A stretch of DNA of 64,000 nucleotides from Sinomicrobium soli (lineage in GTDB: Bacteria; Bacteroidota; Bacteroidia; Flavobacteriales; Flavobacteriaceae), in contig NZ_QLNV01000005.1 in the NCBI RefSeq assembly GCF_003285545.1, positions 186,001-250,000 of the forward strand. The letters are read 5' to 3'. The notes beneath the pieces were generated by a model that searched no databases, was not told the DNA's origin, and saw nothing but the letters and a program-made list of their open reading frames with translations. Numbering within the stretch: the stretch's first letter is position 1; each line of letters starts with the position of its first letter. Shown one piece after another: positions 27,507-37,479 of the stretch. A program made the position numbers and the translations under genes.

Positions 27507-27514
27507 TACTTTTG
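27507..27514 (+). promoter_or_regulatory. -7 box of the sucA promoter
   Basis: TACTTTTG matches TAnnTTTG exactly, 37 bases before the sucA ATG. An AAGGAGAC sequence at 27530-27537 is a good ribosome-binding site, uncommon in Bacteroidota and consistent with strong expression. Confidence 0.6.
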
Positions 27515-27551
27515 AAAAAAATTTGTCTTAAGGAGACAGGAAAAAGATAAT

Positions 27552-30392
27552 ATGGACAAGTATTCTTTTTTGAATGCTGCGCATACAGCATTTTTTGCTG
27601 ACTTATACGATCAGTATTTGCAGAATCCGGATAGTGTAGAGCCCAGTTGGAGGGCTTTTTTTCAAGGGTTTGATTTCGGAACGGAAAGTTCCGGAGGCGA
27701 TATGCCGGTAGCTGCTCGTAACGGAAGCCATCCGGCTGTTGCCACAGATCAGGGCTCCGGGAAAGGTGAAGTACCGGAAGTGGTGGTTAAGGAATTTCAG
27801 GTGGTAAAGCTCATCGATGCCTACCGGACACGGGGGCACCTGTTTACAAGAACGAACCCCGTACGCGAGCGCCGCAAGTACCACCCCGCACTGGACAAGG
27901 AGAATTTCGGGCTTACGGATGCCGATCTCGATACCACCTTTAAGGCGGGAGAGATCCTCGGGATCGGGAGCAATACCCTTCGGGAGATCATAGAGCACCT
28001 CAGGAATATCTATTGCGATTCCATAGGGATAGAATATATGTATATCCGGCAGCCTGAAGAAGTAGAGTGGATACAGAAGAGGCTTAACGTAAACGACAAT
28101 CACCCGTCGTTCTCTGCCGATGAGAAAAAGCATATCCTTACAAAACTCAATGAAGCCATCTCTTTCGAAAGCTTCCTGCATACCAAGTACGTAGGGCAGA
28201 AACGTTTTTCCCTCGAAGGGGGAGAATCCCTGATCCCCGCTCTCGACGCCATAGTGGATAAGGCGGCCGAACTGGGGGTAAGGCAGTTTGTGATGGGAAT
28301 GGCACACCGCGGACGCCTTAATGTGCTGACCAATATTTTCGGAAAATCGGCCAAGGATATCTTTAATGAATTTGACGGAAAGGATTACGAGATCCCTGCA
28401 TTTGACGGGGATGTGAAATATCACCTCGGATGGACTTTCGAGCGGAAAAACCGTTCCGGAAAGGAAATACGGATGAATATTGCGCCCAACCCTTCCCACC
28501 TGGAAACCGTAGGTGCCGTGGTAGAAGGGATCAGCAGGGCCAAACAGGATAATTATTACGGCGATGATTTTTCGCAGGTATTGCCTATAGTGGTTCATGG
28601 AGATGCTGCCATTGCAGGGCAGGGCATCGCTTATGAGGTGGTGCAGATGGCCAAACTCGAAGGATATACCACGGGGGGTACCATTCATATGGTGGTCAAT
28701 AACCAGATAGGTTTTACCACCAACTACCTGGATGCCCGTTCTTCCATATATTGTACGGATGTGGGAAAGGTAACCCTCTCTCCCGTACTGCACGTCAATG
28801 CCGACGATGCGGAAGCTGTGGTGCACGCCTCCCTTTTTGCCCTGGATTTCAGGATGACCTTTAAAAGGGATGTGTTTATAGATCTTCTGGGATACCGTAA
28901 ATACGGGCATAACGAGGGCGATGAGCCTAAATTTACCCAGCCCAAACTCTACAAGGCCATCGCCAAGCATAGCAATGCCAGGGATATCTATGCCGAGAAG
29001 CTGATAGGGGAAGGGGTTATAGACCGGGAGTACGTCAGTAAACTGGAGTCCGATTACAAGGCGATCCTCGAGGAAGAACTGGAAGATTCACGCAAGGAAG
29101 TGGCCACCAGGGTTACTCCCTTTATGAAAGACGAATGGGAAGGCTTTGACCTGGTCCGTGAGGACGCAATGTTAAAACCGGTGGATACGGGCTATCCGGA
29201 AGAGAAGCTTGCCGGAATAGCAAAGGCCATTACCGAACTGCCGGGAGATAAGAAATTTCTCCGGAAAATTGAACGGCTGATCAAGGAGCGGAACAAGATG
29301 TTCTTCGAGACCGATAAACTCGATTGGGCCATGGGAGAACTTCTGGCATACGGAACGCTGCTGGACGAAGGTTTTGACGTGAGAATGAGCGGACAGGATG
29401 TGGAAAGGGGTACCTTTTCGCACCGTCATGCCGTGCTGAAAGTGGAAGACAGCGAGGAAGAAGTGGTGTTGCTCAATAACATGAATGACAAACAGGGACA
29501 TTTTTACGTGTATAACTCCCTGTTGTCAGAATACGGCGTTCTCGGGTTCGATTACGGTTATGCCATGGCCAGCCCGCATACGCTCACCATCTGGGAAGCG
29601 CAGTTCGGCGACTTCAGTAACGGCGCCCAGATTATGATCGACCAGTATATTTCCGCTGCCGAAGACAAGTGGAAGTTACAGAACGGCCTCGTAATGCTGT
29701 TGCCCCATGGGTATGAAGGACAGGGGGCGGAGCACTCTTCCGCACGTATGGAGCGGTATCTGCAGCTATGTGCCAAAGACAATATGTATGTGGCAGACTG
29801 TACCACCCCGGCAAACTTTTACCACCTGCTCAGGAGACAGATGAAGGTAAACTTCAGAAAACCCCTGATCGTCTTTACGCCAAAGAGTCTTTTAAGGCAT
29901 CCTAAAGCCGTTTCCAGTGTCAGGGACCTGGTGGAAGGCGCCTTCCAGCCGCTGATCGACGATACGGAGGTGAAACCCGAAGCCGTTAAAACACTGGTGT
30001 TCTGTACCGGTAAATTCTATTACGACCTGCTTCAGGCCAGGGAAGATAAGGGAAGAGAAAAGGATGTCGCCCTGGTAAGGCTGGAGCAGCTTTTTCCCCT
30101 GCCTTCCGATGAGATCAGGGAAGTGCTTGAAAAATACGGCAAGGCCGATGATGTGGTATGGGCACAGGAAGAACCCCGGAATATGGGAGCCTGGAGCCAC
30201 CTGCTGATGCACTTTGAAGAGGCCAGGAGTTTCAGGGTCTGCTCCAGGAGATTCTATTCTTCTCCCGCCGCAGGTAGTGCCGTAAGGTCACAGAAACGCC
30301 ACCAGGAAGTCATAGAATATGTTTTCGATAAGGAAAAGGATAACAATATCAGGGATTACAGGGCCAAGAACAGCTACGGCCACGGGCACTGA
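27552..30392 (+). CDS. sucA: 2-oxoglutarate dehydrogenase E1 component
   Basis: Thiamine-diphosphate-dependent decarboxylase of the citric-acid-cycle 2-oxoglutarate dehydrogenase complex, 946 residues. The N-terminus SFLNAAHTAFFADLYDQYLQ is the E2-interaction region. FSLEGGESLIPALDAIVDKA and FVMGMAHRGRLNVLTNI flank the active site; the ThDP-binding GDAAIAGQGI followed by NNQIGFTTN is intact. The transketolase-like part contains SGQDVERGTFSHRHAVL and LLPHGYEGQGAEHSSARMER. The E2 gene starts 56 bases downstream, so the two form the usual sucAB operon. A linker rich in Gly/Ser near residues 40-75 is typical of flavobacterial forms. Confidence 0.97.
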   Translation: MDKYSFLNAAHTAFFADLYDQYLQNPDSVEPSWRAFFQGFDFGTESSGGDMPVAARNGSHPAVATDQGSGKGEVPEVVVKEFQVVKLIDAYRTRGHLFTRTNPVRERRKYHPALDKENFGLTDADLDTTFKAGEILGIGSNTLREIIEHLRNIYCDSIGIEYMYIRQPEEVEWIQKRLNVNDNHPSFSADEKKHILTKLNEAISFESFLHTKYVGQKRFSLEGGESLIPALDAIVDKAAELGVRQFVMGMAHRGRLNVLTNIFGKSAKDIFNEFDGKDYEIPAFDGDVKYHLGWTFERKNRSGKEIRMNIAPNPSHLETVGAVVEGISRAKQDNYYGDDFSQVLPIVVHGDAAIAGQGIAYEVVQMAKLEGYTTGGTIHMVVNNQIGFTTNYLDARSSIYCTDVGKVTLSPVLHVNADDAEAVVHASLFALDFRMTFKRDVFIDLLGYRKYGHNEGDEPKFTQPKLYKAIAKHSNARDIYAEKLIGEGVIDREYVSKLESDYKAILEEELEDSRKEVATRVTPFMKDEWEGFDLVREDAMLKPVDTGYPEEKLAGIAKAITELPGDKKFLRKIERLIKERNKMFFETDKLDWAMGELLAYGTLLDEGFDVRMSGQDVERGTFSHRHAVLKVEDSEEEVVLLNNMNDKQGHFYVYNSLLSEYGVLGFDYGYAMASPHTLTIWEAQFGDFSNGAQIMIDQYISAAEDKWKLQNGLVMLLPHGYEGQGAEHSSARMERYLQLCAKDNMYVADCTTPANFYHLLRRQMKVNFRKPLIVFTPKSLLRHPKAVSSVRDLVEGAFQPLIDDTEVKPEAVKTLVFCTGKFYYDLLQAREDKGREKDVALVRLEQLFPLPSDEIREVLEKYGKADDVVWAQEEPRNMGAWSHLLMHFEEARSFRVCSRRFYSSPAAGSAVRSQKRHQEVIEYVFDKEKDNNIRDYRAKNSYGHGH

Positions 30393-30448
30393 GATGTTTC
30401 CTCAATATCATAACCAAAAGAGAATACGACCAATAAAATTATAGCACA

Positions 30449-31681
30449 ATGATTTTAGAAATGAAAGTTCCTTCGCCGGGGGAATCTATTACAGAAGTAG
30501 AAATAGCCGAATGGCTGGTGGCTGACGGAGATTATGTGGAAAAGGACCAGGCCATTGCGGAAGTGGATTCGGATAAAGCCACACTGGAACTCCCTGCCGA
30601 AGCCAGCGGAACCATTACGCTGAAAGCGGAAGAAGGCGATGCGGTAGCCGTAGGAGAAGTAGTATGCCTGATAGATACCAGCGCTTCCAAGCCCGACGGA
30701 GGATCGGCAGATAAAAAGGAAGAGAAGAAAGACACGGAAGTTAAGGAAGAAAAGAAAGAAGCGCCCAAAGAAGAGGCAAAGCAAGCCGAAAAGAAAGAAA
30801 CCTATGCTTCGGGAACAGCTTCTCCTGCAGCCAGGAAAATACTGGAGGAGAAAGGAGTTGCTGCCGGTGAGGTAAAAGGAACCGGGAAAGACGGGCGTAT
30901 TACCAAGGACGATGCGGTAAAAGCGGTGCCCTCTATGGGGACCCCGGGCCCCGGAAGCAGGGGACAGGAGCGTAAGAAACTTTCGATGTTGCGCAGGAAG
31001 GTGGCCGAACGCCTGGTTTCTGCCAAGAATGAGACGGCCATGCTTACCACGTTTAACGAGGTGAATATGACGCCGGTCTTTAAACTGAGAAACCAGTTTA
31101 AGGAAGAATTCAAATCGAAGCACGGCGTAGGGCTCGGGTTTATGAGTTTCTTTACCAAGGCCGTGGTCCGCGCATTGAAGGAGTACCCGGATGTCAATTC
31201 CATGATAGACGGAGACTACAAGATCACCTATGACTTCTGCGATATCTCTGTGGCCGTGTCCGGCCCGAAGGGACTTATGGTGCCGGTAGTGCGGAATGCG
31301 GAAAACCTGAGCTTCAGGGGGATCGAGGCAGAGATCAAACGCCTGGCCATCCGCGCACGTGATGGACAGATTACCGTAGATGAAATGACCGGGGGGACCT
31401 TTACGATATCCAACGGGGGCGTGTTCGGGAGCATGTTGTCCACACCGATCATCAACCCGCCGCAATCCGGTATCCTCGGAATGCACAATATTATAGAACG
31501 ACCGATTGCCGTAGACGGAAAGGTGGAGATACACCCCATGATGTATGTGGCGCTGTCTTATGACCACAGGATCATAGACGGCCGGGAGTCCGTAGGTTTC
31601 CTGGTCGCTATCAAGGAAGCCCTGGAAAGTCCGGAGGAATTACTCATGGACGGAAATGCCGGAAAAGCATTGGAATTGTAA
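30449..31681 (+). CDS. sucB: Dihydrolipoyllysine succinyltransferase (E2 of 2-oxoglutarate dehydrogenase)
   Basis: Core E2 enzyme that carries the lipoyl swinging arm and transfers succinyl to CoA. 410 residues. The lipoyl domain (1-75) has the lipoylated lysine in [18 protein letters not shown] long lysine/glutamate-rich linker (about 82-115) precedes the E3-binding domain [13 protein letters not shown]...[12 protein letters not shown]. The catalytic domain ends with [20 protein letters not shown], containing the active-site histidine and aspartate. It follows sucA and ends before an intrinsic terminator. The E3 gene (lpd) is not in the window. Confidence 0.97.
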   Translation: MILEMKVPSPGESITEVEIAEWLVADGDYVEKDQAIAEVDSDKATLELPAEASGTITLKAEEGDAVAVGEVVCLIDTSASKPDGGSADKKEEKKDTEVKEEKKEAPKEEAKQAEKKETYASGTASPAARKILEEKGVAAGEVKGTGKDGRITKDDAVKAVPSMGTPGPGSRGQERKKLSMLRRKVAERLVSAKNETAMLTTFNEVNMTPVFKLRNQFKEEFKSKHGVGLGFMSFFTKAVVRALKEYPDVNSMIDGDYKITYDFCDISVAVSGPKGLMVPVVRNAENLSFRGIEAEIKRLAIRARDGQITVDEMTGGTFTISNGGVFGSMLSTPIINPPQSGILGMHNIIERPIAVDGKVEIHPMMYVALSYDHRIIDGRESVGFLVAIKEALESPEELLMDGNAGKALEL

Positions 31682-31710
31682 TAGAGAAATAAAGGCGAAG
31701 ACTTTTGATA

Positions 31711-31743
31711 AAAAACCGGATTTCCGAGAGGTATCCGGTTTTT
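31711..31743 (+). terminator. Intrinsic terminator of the sucAB operon
   Basis: 11-bp perfect stem AAAAACCGGAT (31711-31721) with 31733-31743, followed by further T residues to 31746. It begins 29 bases after the sucB stop. Confidence 0.88.
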
Positions 31744-31776
31744 TTATTGACTGTCATCCCGACTGCGGTCGAACTT

Positions 31777-31918
31777 GTCATCCCGACGATAGAGCCTGTC
31801 CCGGCCTTTTCGGTCGGGGAGGAATCTCTTTTGATCTGTTATGCTGTTGAAGTTCTTTTGGTCTGGGATCGAAATTCCCTGCCGGCCGGACAGGCGGGTT
31901 CGCTCCGCTCAGAATGAC
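31777..31918. repeat. Dispersed palindromic intergenic repeat, copy B
   Basis: 142-bp element starting GTCATCCCGACGATAGAGCC and ending CTCAGAATGAC, so the ends are inverted relative to one another. Its first ~50 bases are the reverse complement of the right part of the copy at 19759-19902. A further GTCATCCCGACTGCGG half-copy precedes it at 31753. It fills the gap between the sucAB terminator and the ArsC-like gene. Confidence 0.75.
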
Positions 31919-31924
31919 AGTGGA

Positions 31925-32281
31925 TTACAGTTCAGATATTGCTTTGGCTGCGGCTTCGACGGTTTTTTTACTGTTTCCTGCAAAAATGCTTTTGCCCACG
32001 ATGATTACCGGTCTTTTGAGGAACGTGTAATGCTCGATAATAAGATCTTTGTAATCCTGCTCAGTTAAATTTTCCGCTCCGAGATCCCTTTCCTTGTAAA
32101 GTTTTGCCCTTCTGCTGAAGAGACTTTCGTAGGAGCCGGCCAGGGCTTTCATTTCTTCCAGCTGTTTTACCGTAACCGGTTCGGATTTTATGTCCTGAAA
32201 GACAAAGGTTTCCGGAAGTTCCAGCTGTTTTATGATGCGTTTGCAGGTATCGCAGGTGCTCAGATGATATATTTTGTTCAT
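31925..32281 (-). CDS. ArsC/Spx-family thioredoxin-fold protein
   Basis: 118-residue protein of the arsenate-reductase-like (ArsC/Spx/YffB) family. It has a CxxC motif in LSTCDTCKRIIKQLE, the linker FQDIKSEPVTVKQLEEMKAL and the family's LKRPVIIVGKSIFAGNSKKT C-terminal block. In this family CxxC can be a thiol switch or glutathione-linked site; true arsenate reductases have a CxxS pattern with a downstream arginine triad, so arsenate reduction is not assured. No ars operon is nearby. It follows the DUF3298 lipoprotein on the same strand after 62 bases and may be cotranscribed with it. Confidence 0.85.
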   Translation of the reverse strand: MNKIYHLSTCDTCKRIIKQLELPETFVFQDIKSEPVTVKQLEEMKALAGSYESLFSRRAKLYKERDLGAENLTEQDYKDLIIEHYTFLKRPVIIVGKSIFAGNSKKTVEAAAKAISEL

Positions 32282-32343
32282 AGTGTTATGTTTATTGTAC
32301 AGTGAACGGTAGTGAAGTGTTTTTTCCGGGTATGACGTACCGT

Positions 32344-33123
32344 CTAAGCGGGCGACAGGATGGCCAGATACTGCTTTATTTCGCCGATCGGGATCTCGAC
32401 GGTTTTACCTCCTTCCGCATAGGAGCTGATGTCGTAGGCATTGTAGTGAAGGATGATGTTGTCTTTGGTAAAACCGATGTTCTCGGGAAGCTGGTAGGTG
32501 TCGTTCTCAAACCAGAACCCCGTGCTGTTGATGTTGCTGCCTTCGGGAATCTTTTCCTGTTTCCTGAATTTCTGCTCGGCCACCTTCAGAAAAGCCTCCT
32601 TGTCGGTAAATAACTCGTCGTTGTCGTATGTCTTTCCGCTCGCGGGATCGATATTGATGTATGTGAGGCTGCTGTATCCGTGGGCCCCCCCGGTATACAT
32701 AAAGGAAGAGAAAGCAAGGCTGTGCAGTTTTGTGCCCCTATAAAGAACTTCTCCCTGGATTTCTGCCTCATATCCGAAGGCAAAATCAGGCTGCATTTCC
32801 TTGTCCCTGAGGTATTCGTTCTTGAAATTCTCTACGGCATCCTCTACGGTCTTTTCTTTTTTGCTGTCCGGATCTATAATAAAGGTGCTTATGATCTTGT
32901 CTTCTATAATGGCATTGATCTTTTCTGCAATATCCGTAGAAGATGTGGCCACCGGAAAATTTACCTTGACCTTTGCGCATTGATCGTTCTCGCAATTTCC
33001 GGTATCGGTGGCAATTTTATGCGTGGAATAGGACAGTTCTTCCGTTTTTTCACATCCTGTAATAAGCAAAAAGACAAGTACCGGAGCCAGTTTGAATACG
33101 GGAGACAGTGCTTTCAGTTTCAT
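32344..33123 (-). CDS. DUF3298/DUF4163 (PdaC/RsiV-like) lipoprotein
   Basis: 259 residues with lipoprotein signal peptide (LVFLLITGCEKTEELS, lipid cysteine about residue 24). The N-terminal half resembles DUF4163, and the C-terminal half carries the DUF3298 landmark FSSFMYTGGAHGYSSLTYIN followed by INIDPASGKTYDNDELF. PdaC and RsiV use this region in peptidoglycan deacetylase or anti-sigma contexts, but here it stands alone without a catalytic domain, so it is probably a binding module in the periplasm. Single gene, possibly joined to the downstream ArsC-like gene. Confidence 0.82.
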   Translation of the reverse strand: MKLKALSPVFKLAPVLVFLLITGCEKTEELSYSTHKIATDTGNCENDQCAKVKVNFPVATSSTDIAEKINAIIEDKIISTFIIDPDSKKEKTVEDAVENFKNEYLRDKEMQPDFAFGYEAEIQGEVLYRGTKLHSLAFSSFMYTGGAHGYSSLTYINIDPASGKTYDNDELFTDKEAFLKVAEQKFRKQEKIPEGSNINSTGFWFENDTYQLPENIGFTKDNIILHYNAYDISSYAEGGKTVEIPIGEIKQYLAILSPA

Positions 33124-33384
33124 GGTATCTTATATTTGTTTTTTAAATGCGGTTGCATCCGGAAGGACATAATGAAAAAGGATCGGGACACGTGTCATTT
33201 CCCGATATCGGCCTTGCCGGAAATCATAAGCTAAAGATACTTCTTTATTGTGAACGGGAAAAAGTAAAAGCTATTTTTGTATGCCGGGCCGGGGGAATGC
33301 CGCATGTGAAGGGACGGACAGGAAAAGTGATCCCAGGATCGTATATCCGGCCTTACCGGAGGCCGTAAGATAGCTCATTAATCG

Positions 33385-33392
33385 TATATTTG
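33385..33392 (+). promoter_or_regulatory. -7 box of the gdhA promoter
   Basis: TATATTTG, an exact TAnnTTTG match, 50 bases before the gdhA ATG. No clear -33 partner was identified. Confidence 0.55.
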
Positions 33393-33430
33393 TCTTTAAT
33401 TTTCAGAAAATTCCATTTCACACTATTTGA

Positions 33431-34786
<1,356 letters not shown>

Positions 34787-34806
34787 GCCTGATATTCAAC
34801 GATAGT

Positions 34807-34843
34807 AAAAAGAGCTGTCCTGTAAATCCGGACAGCTCTTTTT
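34807..34843 (+). terminator. Intrinsic terminator of gdhA
   Basis: Perfect 14-bp stem, 34807-34820 (AAAAAGAGCTGTCC) with 34830-34843, nine-base loop and T-run to 34845. It separates gdhA from the peptide export locus. Confidence 0.92.
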
Positions 34844-35049
34844 TTGGTGACTGTTTTCTTTCGGATAATACCCCGGGTGCGGGGAAATGTGATTTTTACG
34901 CCTTAAAATAACTTTAGAGGGCTGTTAATCAGCGATTTTTATAAGTGTATATTCACGATTCGAGATGTTTTTATGGCATTTTATCGCAAAAAGAGGTTGT
35001 TTTGTCTATAAATTAGCTATTTTTATGCATCAAAAAGAAAGGTGGTTTT

Positions 35050-36210
35050 ATGCAGATCTTTCCTAAGGAAATAATCGACAGTACGGTAGAAGCCCATCAT
35101 TTTAAGCTGCGTAACCGCAGTAAGATGATCTATGGCCTGGTGCTGTTGGGCATTCTGGGATTTCTTTTGTCGCTTCCGTTCATATATGTGGATGTGTATA
35201 CGACTTCGAGGGGGATTATCAAGCCGGAAGTGGAACGTGCCCAGCTGACCCTGATCAATTCGGGGAAAGTCACTTATAAGAATATGGGGAATAACCAGCG
35301 GGTAGAGAAAGGAGATACCCTTCTTGTGCTCAACAACGAGCAGATAGATGATAAATTATCACTTTACCGTCAGCAGATCAGGGACAACCGCAGTTTTGTA
35401 CACGACCTTTCACTGCTGTCCGAAGGAGGGGACATTGCCCCTTCCAGGCTGAGTTCTCCGAAATATAAGGCCGGTTATATAGAGTACAGGCAAAAGATCA
35501 GTGAGCTGGAAACCAGGCTGGAAACCACGCGAAAGGATTTTGAACGGCATAAGAGGCTGCACGACCGCCGTGTGATCTCCAATGCCGAGTTTGAGGCCAA
35601 AAAACTGGAATACGATATGGCCGGAAGCGATCTGCAGAGTTACAGGACACAGCAGCAATACCAGTGGCAATCGGAACAGACTTCCCTTGCGAATACGCTT
35701 AAGGAACTGGGGTCTGATTACAACCAGTACGCATCCAATAACCGTAATTATGTGCTTACTGCCCCGGTATCCGGAACATTATTGCGCGTGGCCGGTATAG
35801 AAGAGGGGGGGTATATCAATTCCGGGGTAAATATCGGGGAGATCTCACCGGATACCGGATTGCTTATCGAGTGCTATATAACGCCGTCCGATATCGGCCT
35901 GGTACGGGAATCGCAGGCGGTAACCTATCAGATAGATGCCTTTAATTACAACCAGTGGGGCTTTGCTACCGGGCAAATTGTAAGTATAGGGAACGACATA
36001 GAAAATATTGATGAAGAAACCGCGGTCTTTAAGGTACGGTGCAGCATCAATGAGAAATACCTCCAATTAAAAAACGGATTCAGGGGAAACCTCGGTAAAG
36101 GGATGACCCTGACTGCAAATTTCAAACTTACCGAGAGATCGCTTTTTGATCTCCTGTACGATAAAGTGGATGATTGGCTTAATCCATCCAGGGCTTTGAC
36201 AAACAACTGA
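35050..36210 (+). CDS. HlyD-family membrane fusion protein of the peptide exporter
   Basis: 386-residue periplasmic adaptor expected to join the C39 ABC exporter at 38287 to an outer-membrane channel. One N-terminal membrane helix (about 28-48, IYGLVLLGILGFLLSLPFIY) is followed by the beta-domain start GIIKPEVERAQLTLINSGKV. A long alpha-hairpin/coiled coil spans about 135-225, with KISELETRLETTRKDFERHK, then the second lipoyl half YVLTAPVSGTLLRVAGIEEG and a beta-barrel part. The C-terminal segment LTANFKLTERSLFDLLYDKV is typical of Bacteroidota peptide-secretion HlyDs. A TTTTGTCTA stretch at 35000-35008, like those before the peptide genes, may be its promoter. A small HTH gene follows after 43 bases. 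Confidence 0.9.
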   Translation: MQIFPKEIIDSTVEAHHFKLRNRSKMIYGLVLLGILGFLLSLPFIYVDVYTTSRGIIKPEVERAQLTLINSGKVTYKNMGNNQRVEKGDTLLVLNNEQIDDKLSLYRQQIRDNRSFVHDLSLLSEGGDIAPSRLSSPKYKAGYIEYRQKISELETRLETTRKDFERHKRLHDRRVISNAEFEAKKLEYDMAGSDLQSYRTQQQYQWQSEQTSLANTLKELGSDYNQYASNNRNYVLTAPVSGTLLRVAGIEEGGYINSGVNIGEISPDTGLLIECYITPSDIGLVRESQAVTYQIDAFNYNQWGFATGQIVSIGNDIENIDEETAVFKVRCSINEKYLQLKNGFRGNLGKGMTLTANFKLTERSLFDLLYDKVDDWLNPSRALTNN

Positions 36211-36253
36211 ATTACACCCCGCTTGTATTTTAACGTCTAAACCCCGTTGGATA

Positions 36254-36571
36254 ATGAAGAATTTAAAAAATCTCGAGCGTTTGCAGCAATTGCATCAGCT
36301 GATCGCCAGAGAAGCTACAGGATCACCGACACAGCTGGCCCGGTTAATGCAGATCAGTGAGAGAAAGGTGTACCAGTTGATTGAACAGTTAAAGGATATA
36401 GAAGCTCCGGTTTCCTATAGCAGGGTTCATAAAACCTATTTTTACGAAGACGACTTTGATCTCAAGGTTACTGTTTCGGTAAGAGTGCTCAGGGATAACG
36501 AACTTACCGAGATCTTCGGAGGAAGTTATTTTCTCTCCAACGGAGCCCTGAAGTACAACATATTACTTTGA
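36254..36571 (+). CDS. Small HTH protein in the peptide export locus
   Basis: 105 residues, no signal or membrane segment. Residues 5-60 form a winged-helix/HTH_11-like DNA-binding region (LHQLIAREATGSPTQLARLM then QISERKVYQLIEQLKDIEAP) and the tail has a beta-rich wing SYSRVHKTYFYEDDFDLKVT. No phosphorylation or ligand domain is seen. It lies 43 bases after the HlyD gene and just upstream of a repeat-rich region and the peptide genes, so it is the obvious candidate to read the ACTGCAAGG motifs found there (inference). Proteins of this size recur beside peptide exporters in Bacteroidota, to my recollection. Confidence 0.8.
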   Translation: MKNLKNLERLQQLHQLIAREATGSPTQLARLMQISERKVYQLIEQLKDIEAPVSYSRVHKTYFYEDDFDLKVTVSVRVLRDNELTEIFGGSYFLSNGALKYNILL

Positions 36572-36599
36572 TGGGGTCCTGCCGTCTCTTTTAAGATAT

Positions 36600-36795
36600 T
36601 TTGTTTTGGGTTATTAAGTTACTGGGTTAATGAGTTATTGGGTTATTTGGTTTTTACCTGAATAACCCAATAACCTAATAACTTAATATGCTGATAACCA
36701 GTTACCGGGTTAATGAGTTATTGGTTATTTGGTTTATGCGTGTTGCCTGAATAACTTAGTAACCGAATAACTTAATAACCTGCTACCCCAATAAC
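36600..36795. repeat. Large GTTATT/AATAAC microrepeat array
   Basis: About 25 variants of GTTATT(GG/AG/AA) and its complement, arranged as two successive inverted pairs (36605-36687 and 36696-36795), each half able to fold on itself. It is part of the 468-bp gene-free stretch between the HTH gene and the first peptide gene. The same repeat unit appears at 22500-22567. Confidence 0.75.
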
Positions 36796-36887
36796 CCCTT
36801 CCGGAAGTCTGTGACTTTTGCAGAATATGGTTTCCTTTCCCGTCCGGCAGACATGAAATACCGGTTTAATGGATACAAAAGCGAAAA

Positions 36888-36906
36888 ACTGCAAGGTTTG
36901 TGCAGT
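36888..36906. promoter_or_regulatory. Candidate operator 1, ACTGCA-N7-TGCAGT
   Basis: ACTGCAAGGTTTGTGCAGT is a perfect 6-7-6 inverted repeat. An identical 19-mer lies before peptide 2 (37303-37321). It lies 133 bases before the peptide 1 start codon. Confidence 0.5.
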
Positions 36907-36959
36907 GGGTGCTGTTACCTTAGCGGAACAAAACACAGGGGCTTCCCGGTGTTTTGAAT

Positions 36960-36998
36960 CTTGCAGGTAACCTGTTAGAGTTACTGCAAGGCTTGTCC
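36960..36998. promoter_or_regulatory. Imperfect hairpin with a further ACTGCAAGG motif
   Basis: CTTGCAGGTAAC (36960-36971) pairs with GTTACTGCAAG (36980-36990) with one bulge. The right arm continues as ACTGCAAGGCTTGTCC (36983-36998), a 14 of 16 match to the first part of the operator-like 19-mer. It abuts the -7-like box of peptide 1. Confidence 0.45.
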
Positions 36999-37009
36999 CG
37001 AAAAATGTA

Positions 37010-37017
37010 AACTTTTG
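37010..37017 (+). promoter_or_regulatory. -7-like box of peptide gene 1
   Basis: AACTTTTG fits nAnnTTTG (one mismatch to consensus) and is 22 bases before the ATG; the corresponding box of peptide gene 2 has precisely the same distance. Confidence 0.5.
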
Positions 37018-37039
37018 TATAACTTAAATTAAAACAATC

Positions 37040-37234
37040 ATGAAAAATCTGGAAAACTACGGTGTACAGGAACTGAACGCAAAAGAAATGAACGAAACCA
37101 ACGGCGGACTTCTCGGAGGTCTGGACGGGGTTCTCGACCTGGTCGGGGGAGTAGTTAACACTGTTGTAGGTGTTGTAGGCAGCGTTGTTAACGTTGTTAC
37201 CGGTCTTCTCGGAAGCCTTCTCGGAGGGTTATAA
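37040..37234 (+). CDS. Double-glycine-leader secreted peptide 1 (bacteriocin-like)
   Basis: 64-residue precursor. The 23-residue leader MKNLENYGVQELNAKEMNET ends NGG, the double-glycine site cut by C39 peptidases. The 41-residue core begins LLGGLDGVLDLV and ends GLLGSLLGGL; it contains no Cys, Lys, Arg, His or aromatic residue and only two Asp, so it is strongly hydrophobic and weakly acidic. Small residues (G, S, T, N, D) fall at core positions 3/4, 7, 10, 13/14, 17/18, 21, 24/25, 28, 31/32, 35/36 and 39/40, a 3.5-residue spacing, i.e. a glycine-zipper helix. Candidate class II bacteriocin-like or signalling peptide; no modifying enzyme is present. It has its own promoter-like box and terminator. 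Confidence 0.88.
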   Translation: MKNLENYGVQELNAKEMNETNGGLLGGLDGVLDLVGGVVNTVVGVVGSVVNVVTGLLGSLLGGL

Positions 37235-37254
37235 ACCAGTAAACGGTATAAAAG

Positions 37255-37288
37255 AACCGGCCGCTTTTACAGATGGCCGGTTTTTTTT
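37255..37288 (+). terminator. Intrinsic terminator of peptide gene 1
   Basis: Stem AACCGGCC (37255-37262) with GGCCGGTT (37275-37282), 12-base loop and an eight-T run (37281-37288). Confidence 0.9.
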
Positions 37289-37302
37289 CGTAAAAACGCC
37301 AA

Positions 37303-37321
37303 ACTGCAAGGTTTGTGCAGT
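37303..37321. promoter_or_regulatory. Candidate operator 2, ACTGCA-N7-TGCAGT
   Basis: Identical 19-mer to the one at 36888-36906, 158 bases before the peptide 2 start codon, directly after the terminator of peptide 1. Confidence 0.5.
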
Positions 37322-37449
37322 GAACACTCCTAAATTAGTGGTCGCTTAGCATTGATGCCATTTCAGTGCGTATTCTTCCAGACACCCGACGCCCCCACCC
37401 GGTACATCTATGATGTCCGGCGGTCAGATCAACCAAAAGTAATAACGCA

Positions 37450-37457
37450 AATATTTG
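37450..37457 (+). promoter_or_regulatory. -7-like box of peptide gene 2
   Basis: AATATTTG (one mismatch to TAnnTTTG), 22 bases before the ATG, followed by TCTAACC as in the region before the HlyD gene (TCTATA). Confidence 0.5.
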
Positions 37458-37479
37458 TCTAACCTAATTTTATTTTATC

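Noticed and set aside
33147-33368. 73-codon open frame upstream of gdhA
   Set aside because: Composition unlike a protein, no family resemblance, and it overlaps the promoter region and the start of the DUF3298 gene on the other strand.
36600-36795. Possible CRISPR array
   Set aside because: Units are only 6-8 bases, imperfect and directly tandem or inverted, with no unique spacers and no cas genes.
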